A stretch of 64,000 bases of DNA from positions 62,001 through 126,000 of the forward strand of contig JBBWZQ010000310.1 in assembly GCA_039649115.1 (NCBI GenBank), given 5' to 3'. Origin of the DNA: DATEJJ01 sp039649115 (lineage in GTDB: Bacteria; Actinomycetota; Actinomycetes; Mycobacteriales; Micromonosporaceae). Below are positions 10,389 through 18,161 of this stretch, one piece after another. Within the stretch, counting starts at the first letter, position 1. Every line of letters starts with the position of its first letter. The notes beneath the pieces were generated by a model. It had not been told where the DNA came from. It saw only the letters and a program-made list of their open reading frames with translations, and made no database searches. Made by a program: the position numbers and the translations under genes.

Positions 10389-10958
10389 TTGACCCCGCAT
10401 CCGCGCCTGGGCCTGCTGGCCGCGATGGCCACGTTCATGCTGTTGGCGGCCACCGCGTGCAGCCACGGCGAACCGTCGACGCCACCGGGCTCCCCGGCCG
10501 CCTCGAATGCCGCCCCGTCGCCGTCCACGGACAGCCGCGTGCAGCAGGAGAGCGCCAAGGTGCTGGCCGCCTACAGCGGCTACAACGAGGCGTACGTCGC
10601 GGCGGCGGCCACCGCGAACTTCGACGACAAAGCCCTGCCCAGGTACGTGGCGGACCCGCTGCTGGCCGAGCTTCGGTTCGCGCTGCGCCAGCAATCCGAG
10701 CAGGGCATCGTCTACCAGGGCAAGCCCACCTGGGCGGCGAAGATCACCAAGATTAACGTGGCCGAACGGCCCTTCAGCGCCACCATCTCGAACTGTTTCG
10801 ACAACGGTAGTTGGACCCCGATCTACAAGTCCACGCGCAAGCCTGTGCCCGCACCGACCCAGGCGAAGCGTTACGTCGTCACGTCCACCGCCAAGTTCTA
10901 CGACAACGGCCGGTGGCTTATTTCCGAGGCCAAAGCCGATCGGAGCAGACCATGTTGA
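10389..10958 (+). CDS. small lipoprotein, first gene of the Tad operon
   Basis: A 189-residue protein that begins at TTG 10389, preceded by AAGGAGG with good spacing. An in-frame upstream ATG exists but would bury the signal peptide. The N-terminus is a lipoprotein signal: a short basic stretch, a hydrophobic core and the lipobox LAATAC, with the Cys at about residue 26. A Ser/Pro/Thr-rich linker follows, then a roughly 130-residue extracellular domain with a helical start and a beta-rich end. Its stop overlaps the next start by 7 bases (ATGTTGA). It is probably anchored outside the membrane as an accessory of the pilus machine. No specific family was recognised. Confidence 0.75.
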   Translation: MTPHPRLGLLAAMATFMLLAATACSHGEPSTPPGSPAASNAAPSPSTDSRVQQESAKVLAAYSGYNEAYVAAAATANFDDKALPRYVADPLLAELRFALRQQSEQGIVYQGKPTWAAKITKINVAERPFSATISNCFDNGSWTPIYKSTRKPVPAPTQAKRYVVTSTAKFYDNGRWLISEAKADRSRPC

Positions 10959-11884
10959 CGCGCATCCTGCGCCGCGTTCTCGCCGCGGCCGTCCTGACCA
11001 CCGCGACGTTGGCCGTGACCGCGTCCTCGGCGTACGCCGACCATGTGTACTGTCCGCCCAGCGGGCCCTGCATCGTCATCGTGGACACGCCCGGAAGCCC
11101 CGGCGGCGGCGGAACCGGCGGCGGAACCGGCGGCGGAACGAGCCAGGAGTGCGGGGATACGCTGTTCGCGGGCTGCTTGAAACCCGGCCTGGGCTACTAC
11201 AACCCGGCAGACGGCTGTTTCTGGGCGCGGGCGGAACCCCAGCCACCGGCCAGCGACCCGATCTGGCAGGGACACACCGACGGCGCCGTGTACGTCGCCG
11301 CCTGCGGCTGGCCGGGCCTGACCGGCTTCACGAACTTCTGGCGCGCCACGCCACCACCGGGCTTCGGTGGCCTGCCCAACCCGGCGGTGCTGGCCGCCCA
11401 GGCGATCAACCAACTCGGTATTCGCGGGCCCGACATCGGGATCGCCCCGACACCCGGAGGCTCCGGTCTCGTGGGCCTGCCCGTCTGGATGTGGACCGCG
11501 GTGAGCCCACAGACCTGGGGACCGATCGAGGCCACCGCCGCCGTGCCCGGCCTGGCGGTGACCGCCCGCGCCAAGGCCGCCAGGATCGTCTGGGAAATGG
11601 GCGACGCCACCACGGACAAGCCGGAAGGCCGTGTCACCTGCACCACCCCCGGCACCCCCTACAAGACCAGTTACGGCTACAAGGCGTCGCCGGACTGCGG
11701 CTACGACACCGGCTACGGCGACCCCAGCAGCATCCGATCGAGTGGCCGGTTCACCGTCACCGCAACCACCACCTGGCACGTCGACTGGTGGGTGGTCGGC
11801 GGCGGCGCGACCGGTGAGCTGACCGTCACCCGCGAATCGGGCGCCGACATCCTGATCGAGGATTTGCAGGTGGTGACCCGGTGA
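10952..11884 (+). CDS. secreted protein of the Tad operon, function unknown
   Basis: A 310-residue protein with a clear Sec signal peptide: basic MLTRILRR, a hydrophobic core, and an AYA-D cleavage site near residue 29. After cleavage comes a Gly-rich spacer, then a Cys-containing region rich in Trp, Pro and Gly. The C-terminal third reads like a beta-sandwich (PKD-like pattern: WEMGDATT, then alternating Thr/Val strands). The start overlaps the lipoprotein stop and the end overlaps the CpaB start (GTGA at 11881-11884), so it is translated as part of the pilus operon. Proteins of this type are common upstream of actinobacterial Tad genes. A role in pilus anchoring at the cell wall is inference only. 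Confidence 0.78.
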   Translation: MLTRILRRVLAAAVLTTATLAVTASSAYADHVYCPPSGPCIVIVDTPGSPGGGGTGGGTGGGTSQECGDTLFAGCLKPGLGYYNPADGCFWARAEPQPPASDPIWQGHTDGAVYVAACGWPGLTGFTNFWRATPPPGFGGLPNPAVLAAQAINQLGIRGPDIGIAPTPGGSGLVGLPVWMWTAVSPQTWGPIEATAAVPGLAVTARAKAARIVWEMGDATTDKPEGRVTCTTPGTPYKTSYGYKASPDCGYDTGYGDPSSIRSSGRFTVTATTTWHVDWWVVGGGATGELTVTRESGADILIEDLQVVTR

Positions 11885-12579
11885 CCACGACCCCGGCACG
11901 CACAGCACGCGCCCCGCGTCCCGCGCCGGCCCCCGTCGCCGGGCCGTTGCCCCCGGCGCGTAACCTGCCGGCGCGACGCAGCCGACCCGCCCTGTGGCTA
12001 GCGGGCCTCCTCGCCGTTATCGTGTGCGGGCTCGCCGCCGCCGCACTGGTCCGGTCGGTCGGCACCACACATCCCTACCTGGCCGTCACCCGACAGGTCG
12101 CCATCGGCGAGAAGATCGCCGACGGCGACCTCACCGTTGTCGAGATCAACGCCGCGGCCGGGCTCAACCCGATCGGTGCCTCCGAACGCAGCAGCATCGT
12201 CGGCTCCTACGCGAAGGTGACCCTGACCCCGGGCACCCTGCTTGTCCGTGACCAGCTGACCACCCAGCAGGTTCCAGGCGCCGGCCGGCACCTGGTCTCG
12301 ATCAGCCTCAAGCCGGAGCTTCAGCCCGCGCGGCCGCTGGCGCCCGGTGATCGGCTGCTGCTGGTGGCCACGGAGGACCCCCGCACCGTGCAGGAGAAGA
12401 ACGGCCCGCAGCCGTTGGCGCCACCGCCCACCTTCGACGCCATCGTGCACAAGGTCGGCAAGCCGACCACGGCCGGCGACGTCGTGGTCGACGTGACTGT
12501 CAGCGACAAGGACGGGCCCACCGTGGCGGCGCTCGCCGCCGCCGGGCGCATCGTCCCGGTTGTCACGGCGGGCCGGTAG
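11881..12579 (+). CDS. CpaB/RcpC-like SAF-domain pilus assembly protein
   Basis: A 232-residue protein with one transmembrane helix at about residues 38-60, after a Pro/Ala/Arg-rich cytosolic tail. An SAF domain follows from about residue 70: conserved LAVTRQVAIGEKIADGDL, then the GTLLVRDQL segment typical of flagellar/pilus SAF proteins. The C-terminal half is the RcpC/CpaB fold with LAPGDRLLLVAT. In Tad systems CpaB sits at the outer face of the membrane and may bind cell-wall sugars through the SAF domain. GTG 11881 overlaps the previous stop, and the next gene starts two bases after this stop. Confidence 0.85.
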   Translation: MTTTPARTARAPRPAPAPVAGPLPPARNLPARRSRPALWLAGLLAVIVCGLAAAALVRSVGTTHPYLAVTRQVAIGEKIADGDLTVVEINAAAGLNPIGASERSSIVGSYAKVTLTPGTLLVRDQLTTQQVPGAGRHLVSISLKPELQPARPLAPGDRLLLVATEDPRTVQEKNGPQPLAPPPTFDAIVHKVGKPTTAGDVVVDVTVSDKDGPTVAALAAAGRIVPVVTAGR

Positions 12580-12581
12580 CG

Positions 12582-13409
12582 ATGGCCCTCATCGCCGTCG
12601 CCTCAGCGAAAGGCTCCCCAGGAGCCACCGTCAGCAGCCTGGCGCTCACCCTCAACGCCCTACGACCGTGCCTGATGGCCGAGTGCGACCCCGCCGGAGG
12701 TGACCTGCTCGCCGGGTACCTGGAGGGCCGCCAAGACGCCGACCGGGGACTGGGGAAGATGGCCGTCGCCAGCCACCGCGACCGGCTCGCCGAGGACTTC
12801 GAGCACCAGCTGCTAGACCTCGACCCGTCCCACCCGCGGACCCGGTTGCTGTTGCCCGGCCTGACCGACCCCGCCCAGTCCGTCAGCCTCGCCATGGTGT
12901 GGGAACGGCTCGCCGCGCTGTTCACCGGGCTCGAGCGCACCGACCCGGGCTACGACGTCATCGCCGACTGCGGCCGGCTCACGTCCCCCAACGCCCCATG
13001 GCCGCTGCTGCACCGGGCTGACCTGGTGCTGTTGGTCGCCCGACCGACAATGCCATCACTACGCGCCGCCGCGGTGCGCGCCGCGATGCTGCGCACCGAG
13101 CTCGCCGAGCGTGGGACCGGAGCCGACGGGCTCGCCCTGCTGCTGGTCGGCTCCGGCCGCTACCACCCCCGGGAGATCAGCCGGGATCTGCAGGTGCCGG
13201 TCGCGGCGGAACTGCCCGACGACCCGGACACGGCCCGGGTGCTCAGCTTCGGCGGCGAGTTCGCCCGACGCGCCAAGCTGATGCGCGCCGCCCGCACCGC
13301 CGCCGGCCACCTCGATGCCATCGTGCGGGCCCGCCGGACCAGGCTCGCTCCGGCCGCCCGCCCGGCGCTGCCCGCCGGCCCCAGGCAGGTGGTGACCCAT
13401 GCCCAATGA
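12582..13409 (+). CDS. TadZ/CpaE-like atypical ParA/MinD ATPase
   Basis: A 275-residue protein with an N-terminal P-loop of the ParA/MinD superfamily. The deviant Walker A reads KGSPGATVS, so the usual GKT lysine position is Ala while the upstream signature Lys is kept. This is seen in TadZ proteins that act as localisation platforms rather than active ATPases. The Walker A' Asp lies in AECDPAGGD and a later strand carries VIADCGR. Its place between CpaB and CpaF matches the TadZ slot. The gene overlaps cpaF by 11 bases. It probably sets the cellular position of the pilus machine. Confidence 0.82.
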   Translation: MALIAVASAKGSPGATVSSLALTLNALRPCLMAECDPAGGDLLAGYLEGRQDADRGLGKMAVASHRDRLAEDFEHQLLDLDPSHPRTRLLLPGLTDPAQSVSLAMVWERLAALFTGLERTDPGYDVIADCGRLTSPNAPWPLLHRADLVLLVARPTMPSLRAAAVRAAMLRTELAERGTGADGLALLLVGSGRYHPREISRDLQVPVAAELPDDPDTARVLSFGGEFARRAKLMRAARTAAGHLDAIVRARRTRLAPAARPALPAGPRQVVTHAQ

Positions 13410-14868
13410 CCGCATCTTCGTGTCCTCCGGGAACCCGGCCGGGCTGCCGTACCCGCGTCCCCCCGCCACCGCCAACGGCCATCGCGGTCCACAGCACGCA
13501 GCCGGTCGGACCAAGGTGGACTACAAGGACGTCAAGGCGTTACGGGAGGAGGTCAGCCCCACCCTCGCCGCTCGCCTGGCCGGCGAGCCCGACACCAGCG
13601 AACCCTACCGCCGGGTGATCGGCGAGGAGATCGCCCAGGCCGCGGTGGAGCGTTGGATCAACCGCAAGCTGGAGGCCGGTGTGCCGCAGAGCCCGGCCTA
13701 CGAGCATGCCCTGCTGGACGCGGTGCTGGCCGACATGTTCGGTGTCGGCCGCTTCCAGCCGCTCGTGGAGGACCCCGACCTGGAAAACGCCATGGTCAAA
13801 GGCCACGACCAGGTGCGGCTGGAGTACGCCGACGGCCGCGTCGAGTACGGCGACCCGGTTGCCGACAGCGACGAGGAGCTCGTCGACTTCCTGCGCCACC
13901 TCGCCCGCCGGGGCGGCATGACCGAGCGGTCACTGTCCACCGCCAGACCCATGCTCAACATGCGACTGCCCGGCGGGTCCAGGCTCGCCGCCCTGTACGA
14001 CGTCACACCGCGACCCGTGGTGGTGATCCGCCGCCACCGCACCCGCGACGTCGACCTCGACGAGCTCGTCCGACTCGGCATGATCGACCCACTCCTGCAC
14101 GCCTATCTCAAGGCCATCATGGCCGCCCACCTCAACGTGATGATCGTGGGTCTGCCCGGTGCCGGCAAAACCACCCTGCTGCGAGCGATGGCCAGCGAGG
14201 TTCCGCCGGGGGAGTGGTGGGCCACCTTGGAGCAAGAGTTCGAGGTCCACCTGCACGAAACCGGCCGCCACCCCTGGGTGGTGCCCATCGAGGCCCGCGA
14301 AGGGTATGGCGAGCGCGGCCCCGACGGCAGACCGGTCGGCGAGATCGCCATCAGCGACCTGATCCCGCAGATGCTGCGGCTGTCCATGACCAGGTTCATG
14401 GTCGGCGAGGTCCGCTCCGACGAGATCGTGCCGATGCTGGAGACGATGGGCACCTGCCGCGGATCGCTGTGCACCATGCACGCCCGTTCCCCGGAGTCGG
14501 TGTTCGAACGCATCGTCGAACTCGCCCTGCGGTACGGGCCCAGCATGACCACCACCCTGGCCTACCAGATGGCGGCCAGCGCGCTGGACTACATCGTCTA
14601 CGTCGAGATGGTCGACGAGACCGCGATCGGTGGGCGCCGGCATCGCTTCGTGTCCCACGTCCTGGAGATCGAAGGCGTCCGCGAAGGGCTGTCACCGTCG
14701 CGAACCACCGTGTTCGCCCCGGGCCCGGACGGCCGCGCCGTTCCGACCGGGCACCGCCCCCACCGCACCGCCGACGCGCTGGCACGTGCCGGGTTCGACC
14801 AGCGCCTGCTCGACCACCGGGCCGGCCTATGGTCCGGGCCGCTGGGCACCGTGCTGGGGCGCGCATGA
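13399..14868 (+). CDS. CpaF/TadA-type pilus assembly ATPase
   Basis: A 489-residue secretion ATPase of the VirB11/GspE family. The Walker A is GLPGAGKTTLL at about residues 250-260. A Walker B/Asp-box region with RFMVGEVRSDE follows, then a His-box segment GSLCTMHARSPESV. The N-terminal 150 residues form the usual helical CpaF domain. It should power both extension and retraction of the Flp pilus from the cytoplasmic face, working with TadB and TadC. The ATG at 13399 follows GGTGGTG inside the end of tadZ. The stop overlaps the TadB start as ATGA. Length and motif order are normal. Confidence 0.92.
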   Translation: MPNDRIFVSSGNPAGLPYPRPPATANGHRGPQHAAGRTKVDYKDVKALREEVSPTLAARLAGEPDTSEPYRRVIGEEIAQAAVERWINRKLEAGVPQSPAYEHALLDAVLADMFGVGRFQPLVEDPDLENAMVKGHDQVRLEYADGRVEYGDPVADSDEELVDFLRHLARRGGMTERSLSTARPMLNMRLPGGSRLAALYDVTPRPVVVIRRHRTRDVDLDELVRLGMIDPLLHAYLKAIMAAHLNVMIVGLPGAGKTTLLRAMASEVPPGEWWATLEQEFEVHLHETGRHPWVVPIEAREGYGERGPDGRPVGEIAISDLIPQMLRLSMTRFMVGEVRSDEIVPMLETMGTCRGSLCTMHARSPESVFERIVELALRYGPSMTTTLAYQMAASALDYIVYVEMVDETAIGGRRHRFVSHVLEIEGVREGLSPSRTTVFAPGPDGRAVPTGHRPHRTADALARAGFDQRLLDHRAGLWSGPLGTVLGRA

Positions 14869-15758
14869 AGACCCCGCTGCTGGCCGCACTGATCGCCGCC
14901 GGGCTCGCGGCCGGACTCCTGCTGATCATCGCTGGTGTCGTCGGCACCCGACGAGAGCCGGGCCCCCCGTCGCGGCTGGCCACAAAGGTCCGCCTCTTCT
15001 GGACCGGCGGCGGCCGGAGCAAGCGTCGCCGCCGCGCCCGGCAGACCCTCATCGTCACCGCCGTCCTGGCGACGATCGGGGTCTGGCTGCTTAGCGGGTG
15101 GCCGGTGGCTGGTCTCATCGCCGGCGCCGCCGTCGTCGGCGTGCCCTGGTTGTTCACCATCGGCCGGGACGCGAAGGCCGCGATCGACCGGCTCAGGGCG
15201 GTCGAGGCATGGATCCGCCGGCTGCGCGATGCCGTCTCGGTCGGGGTCGGCCTGCAGCAGGCCATCGCCACCAGCCGCCGCTACACGCCCAGCGAGATCG
15301 CCGAGGAGGTCGGCGACCTGGTCGCGCGTCTGCAGGCCGGCTGGAACGTCCGCGACGCGCTGCTGCGCTTCGCCGACGACCTCGACGACGCCGCTGGCGA
15401 CCAGGTCGTCGCCTCACTGCTGCTGCACGCCACGGACCGCAGTGAACACCTCGTCGACGTCCTCACCAGCATCGCCGACACGGCCGCCAAGGAGGTGTCC
15501 ATGCGCGCGATGGTGGAGGCCCAGCGGGCCGAGCCGCGCCTGGTCACCAAGATCATGACCGGACTGACCTTCCTCACCATCCTCATAGGAGCGTTCGTTC
15601 CGACCTATGTGCGCCCGTACCGGGGCGTCCTCGGCCAGCTCGTCTTGTTCGGGCTCGCCGCGATGCTGGTCGCCCTGCTGGTGTGGATCCGCCTGCTTAC
15701 CGCCCCAGTACAGGTACCCCGCTTCCTCAATGTCGATGGTGAAGGGGCGCCCCGGTGA
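14865..15758 (+). CDS. TadB-like inner-membrane platform protein
   Basis: A 297-residue protein of the type II secretion F family. Hydrophobic segments lie at about residues 7-27, 65-105, and 230-285, flanking a cytosolic helical domain that carries a typical GVGLQQAI segment. I chose ATG 14865 because it overlaps the cpaF stop as ATGA. The same frame continues open far upstream only as an overlap with cpaF. TadB pairs with TadC to form the membrane platform that the ATPase acts upon. Its stop overlaps the TadC start at 15755-15758 (GTGA). Confidence 0.88.
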   Translation: MKTPLLAALIAAGLAAGLLLIIAGVVGTRREPGPPSRLATKVRLFWTGGGRSKRRRRARQTLIVTAVLATIGVWLLSGWPVAGLIAGAAVVGVPWLFTIGRDAKAAIDRLRAVEAWIRRLRDAVSVGVGLQQAIATSRRYTPSEIAEEVGDLVARLQAGWNVRDALLRFADDLDDAAGDQVVASLLLHATDRSEHLVDVLTSIADTAAKEVSMRAMVEAQRAEPRLVTKIMTGLTFLTILIGAFVPTYVRPYRGVLGQLVLFGLAAMLVALLVWIRLLTAPVQVPRFLNVDGEGAPR

Positions 15759-16618
15759 CCGGCAACCTGACGCTGACACTGGCGGTGCTGCTCGGCGGTG
15801 GTTTCGGTGCCGGGATGTGCCTGGTCGCCCTGGGTGTGATGCCCGGCCCGCCCGCCCTTCGCGCCACGCTGCAGCGACTCCGGTCGGCCCCGGCGCCCGT
15901 GAGCGCCTCCGCCGGGGCGGCCAGTGGCCGGCTGGCCGTGTTCGCCGTACCCCGGCGTGAGCTGGCTCTGCTGGGCCGCAGCGTGGAAGGCTACATCGCG
16001 TCGAAGATCGCCTACGTGCTGCTGGGTATGGCAGTGCCCGCCCTCCTCGGCGCCCTGCTGTGGGCTGCCCGCGTGAGCCTGCCGATCTACTTCCCGGCCG
16101 GCGGGTCGGTCCTGCTGGGCGCGGTCTTCTACGTCGTCGTGGATGTCGACCTGCGGCAAAAGGCCACCAGGGCACGGCGGGAGTTCCGATACGCGGTCTG
16201 CGCCTTCCTCGACGGCGTCGCCCTTGAGCGCGCCGTTGGCCGGGGACCCGTCGAGTCCCTCGAACGCCCCGCCAAGGTGGGCAAGGGATGGGTGTTCGAA
16301 CGTATCCGCGACGCCATGGCCCGCGCCACCTGGGACCAGCGTGCCCCCTGGGACGCGCTTCGGAAGGTGAGCGACGAAATCGGCGTACCCGTCCTGGGTG
16401 AGATCGGCGACATCATGCGGCTGTCCGGCGAAGAAGGCGCGCAGGTCTACGACACGCTGCGCAGCCTCGCCGACGGCCTGCGCAACGAGATCCTCGCCGA
16501 CGAGCTCGCGCAGGCCAACGCCCAGACCACGATCCTGGCCATTCCATCTACTGCGTTGCTCGCGGTCCTGTTCGGCCTAGGCGCCTACCCGCTGATCGCC
16601 CGGCTGCTGTTCACCTGA
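15755..16618 (+). CDS. TadC-like inner-membrane platform protein
   Basis: A 287-residue T2SF-domain protein. It has an N-terminal helix, two central helices (about residues 85-130), a cytosolic helical bundle containing LERAVGRGPVESL, and a C-terminal helix near residues 262-285. It starts at GTG 15755, overlapping the tadB stop. The family works as a TadB-TadC pair, and gene order here is canonical. A 23-bp gap with a good ribosome binding site separates it from the putative pilin gene, which may allow higher translation of the pilin. Confidence 0.86.
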   Translation: MTGNLTLTLAVLLGGGFGAGMCLVALGVMPGPPALRATLQRLRSAPAPVSASAGAASGRLAVFAVPRRELALLGRSVEGYIASKIAYVLLGMAVPALLGALLWAARVSLPIYFPAGGSVLLGAVFYVVVDVDLRQKATRARREFRYAVCAFLDGVALERAVGRGPVESLERPAKVGKGWVFERIRDAMARATWDQRAPWDALRKVSDEIGVPVLGEIGDIMRLSGEEGAQVYDTLRSLADGLRNEILADELAQANAQTTILAIPSTALLAVLFGLGAYPLIARLLFT

Positions 16619-16641
16619 AACCCCACTGAGAGGAGTTCCCG

Positions 16642-16827
16642 ATGTCTCATCTGGCCAACACCACCACCCTGACCCGGCGGCTGCGGGCTATGCGCGGCGC
16701 GCAGCGCGACCGTGGTGAGGGAGCCCTGCAGACGACGGTTATCACCGTCGCTCTGCTGGCGCTCGCCATCGCGGTCGCGGCCGCGATCACCGCCGCCGTC
16801 AACAACCGACTGCCCGGCATCTTCTGA
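16642..16827 (+). CDS. Flp-like major pilin candidate
   Basis: A 61-residue protein with a strong ribosome binding site (GAGAGGAG, 6 bases before ATG). A basic N-terminal leader ends in DRG, and a hydrophobic stretch of about 20 residues follows (TTVITVALLALAIAVAAA), then a short hydrophilic tail. If cleavage occurs after the Gly of DRG, position +5 is Gln rather than the Glu usual in Flp and TadE proteins. Size, position after tadC and hydrophobic profile fit the structural pilin of actinobacterial Tad loci. It should be processed by the peptidase at 8845-9645. Confidence 0.78.
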   Translation: MSHLANTTTLTRRLRAMRGAQRDRGEGALQTTVITVALLALAIAVAAAITAAVNNRLPGIF

Positions 16828-16829
16828 CC

Positions 16830-17279
16830 ATGACCACCACCTCGCGCCGCCTCCACCCGCAACCACCGCCGGGTTGGAAGCGACGCGTGCGCGCCGCCCT
16901 GCGCGACGACCGCGGCGGCACCGCCCTGGAGATGGCGGTCATCGCCCCGCCGATCCTGCTGCTGCTGTTTGTGGCGCTGCAGATCTGCCTGCTGTCCTAC
17001 GCCCGCTCCACCGCACACACCGCCGCCCGCGAAGCCGCCAACGCCGAACGCGCCTACAACGCGCCCGCCGGTGCAGGCGAGGCCAAGGCCAACGACTTCC
17101 TCGCCCGTAACGCCAGTGACTGGCTGACCGGCACCACCGTCACCGTGACCCGCACCGCCACCGACGTCACGGTGGTCGTCAGCGGTCAGGGCTTGTCCAT
17201 CCTGCCCGGCGTGAGCTTCGGCGTCACCCGCACCGCCCACGGCGCCGTGGAGCGGTTCACCACCCCGGGCACGCCATGA
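16830..17279 (+). CDS. TadE-like minor pilin
   Basis: A 149-residue protein starting two bases after the Flp-like gene. A basic leader ends in DDRG; the mature part then begins GTALE, so Glu is at +5 as in class III prepilins. A hydrophobic helix follows (MAVIAPPILLLLFVALQ). The C-terminal part is a Thr/Val-rich beta region typical of TadE. TadE-type pseudopilins help start or stabilise the pilus. The stop overlaps the next ATG by 4 bases. Confidence 0.85.
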   Translation: MTTTSRRLHPQPPPGWKRRVRAALRDDRGGTALEMAVIAPPILLLLFVALQICLLSYARSTAHTAAREAANAERAYNAPAGAGEAKANDFLARNASDWLTGTTVTVTRTATDVTVVVSGQGLSILPGVSFGVTRTAHGAVERFTTPGTP

Positions 17280-17710
17280 GTAGCCGGTCGCGCCGGCCCC
17301 GCGACCGCGGGTCGGCGGCACTGGAAACCGTGGTGTTGGCCGTGCCCCTGTTGGCGCTGCTAGGCCTGGCCGCCGCCGGGCTGCGGGTGCAGGACGCGAA
17401 GAGCGCGATCGAGGCAGCCGCGTACGACGCCGCCCGCGCCGCATCCATCTCCCGCACCGAGGCGGCCGCCATCACCCGAGCCAACAGCGCGGCCGCCATC
17501 GCCTTGGACCAGGAAGGCGTGAACTGCGCCGGCGGCCCCGTCGTTTCGGTGAACACCGACGGGTTCAACCAGCCGGTCGGCCAGCCGGCCAACGTCACTG
17601 TCACAGTCAGCTGCGACGTCCTGCTCACCGACCTGGGCATCGGCATGGACACCCAGGAGCTCACCGCCATCTTCGTCAGCCCCATCGACAGATATCGAAG
17701 CCGGCAATGA
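17276..17710 (+). CDS. second TadE-like minor pilin
   Basis: A 144-residue protein with the same design as its neighbour: a basic leader RSRRPRDRG, then SAALE with Glu at +5, then a hydrophobic helix (VVLAVPLLALLGLAAAG). The rest alternates an Ala-rich helix and a Val/Thr-rich beta segment containing two Cys residues. It is translationally coupled on both sides (ATGA overlaps). Two TadE-like proteins in tandem are usual in Streptomyces-type Tad loci. Confidence 0.82.
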   Translation: MSSRSRRPRDRGSAALETVVLAVPLLALLGLAAAGLRVQDAKSAIEAAAYDAARAASISRTEAAAITRANSAAAIALDQEGVNCAGGPVVSVNTDGFNQPVGQPANVTVTVSCDVLLTDLGIGMDTQELTAIFVSPIDRYRSRQ

Positions 17711-18126
17711 CGTCGCCGCACGCGTTCCTGCGCCGCGACGACGGCCGGGTCAGCCTGTTCGTCGCGGTCCTCGCCGTCGGCATCCTCGCCCTCATCGGCC
17801 TGGCCATCGACGGCGGCGCGAAGATGCGAGCCATCGAACGCGCCGACAACCTCGCAGCCGAAGCCGCCCGCGCAGGCGGGCAGGCCATCAACGCGCCGCA
17901 GGCGATTGCCGGGGGCCAAAAAGTCATCGACCCCGACCTGGCCGCTGCGGCGGCCAACAGCTACCTCACCACGGCCGGCGTGACCGGCACCGCGACACCC
18001 AGCGACGACGGGCGCCAGCTGCATGTCACCGTCACCATCACCTCGAACACGATGGTCCTGAGCATCATCGGCATCACCAGCATTACCGTGACCGGTACGG
18101 CAACCGCAGTACTGCTCACCGGCTAA
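17707..18126 (+). CDS. TadG-like pilus assembly protein
   Basis: A 139-residue protein with a leader ending RRDDG, then RVSLF, and a hydrophobic helix (VAVLAVGILALIGLAI). Position +5 is Phe, so it may not be processed like the TadE proteins. TadG family members keep this helix as a membrane anchor. The segment DGGAKMRAIERADNLAAEAARAG is the usual TadG/'helicase/secretion neighbourhood' signature (quoted from the family in shortened sense: D-G-G, R-A-D-N, A-A-R-A-G). The C-terminus is beta-rich. It is the last gene of the tightly coupled pilin block. Confidence 0.8.
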   Translation: MTSPHAFLRRDDGRVSLFVAVLAVGILALIGLAIDGGAKMRAIERADNLAAEAARAGGQAINAPQAIAGGQKVIDPDLAAAAANSYLTTAGVTGTATPSDDGRQLHVTVTITSNTMVLSIIGITSITVTGTATAVLLTG

Positions 18127-18161
18127 AACCCCGACCACCGCGACACCCGCTGGAGTCCCCG

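Noticed and set aside
10078..10392. 104-codon frame ending with a TTGA overlap to the lipoprotein gene
   Set aside because: The overlap is tempting, but the translation is Arg-rich with poor third-position bias and no domain. Noted in the gap entry only.
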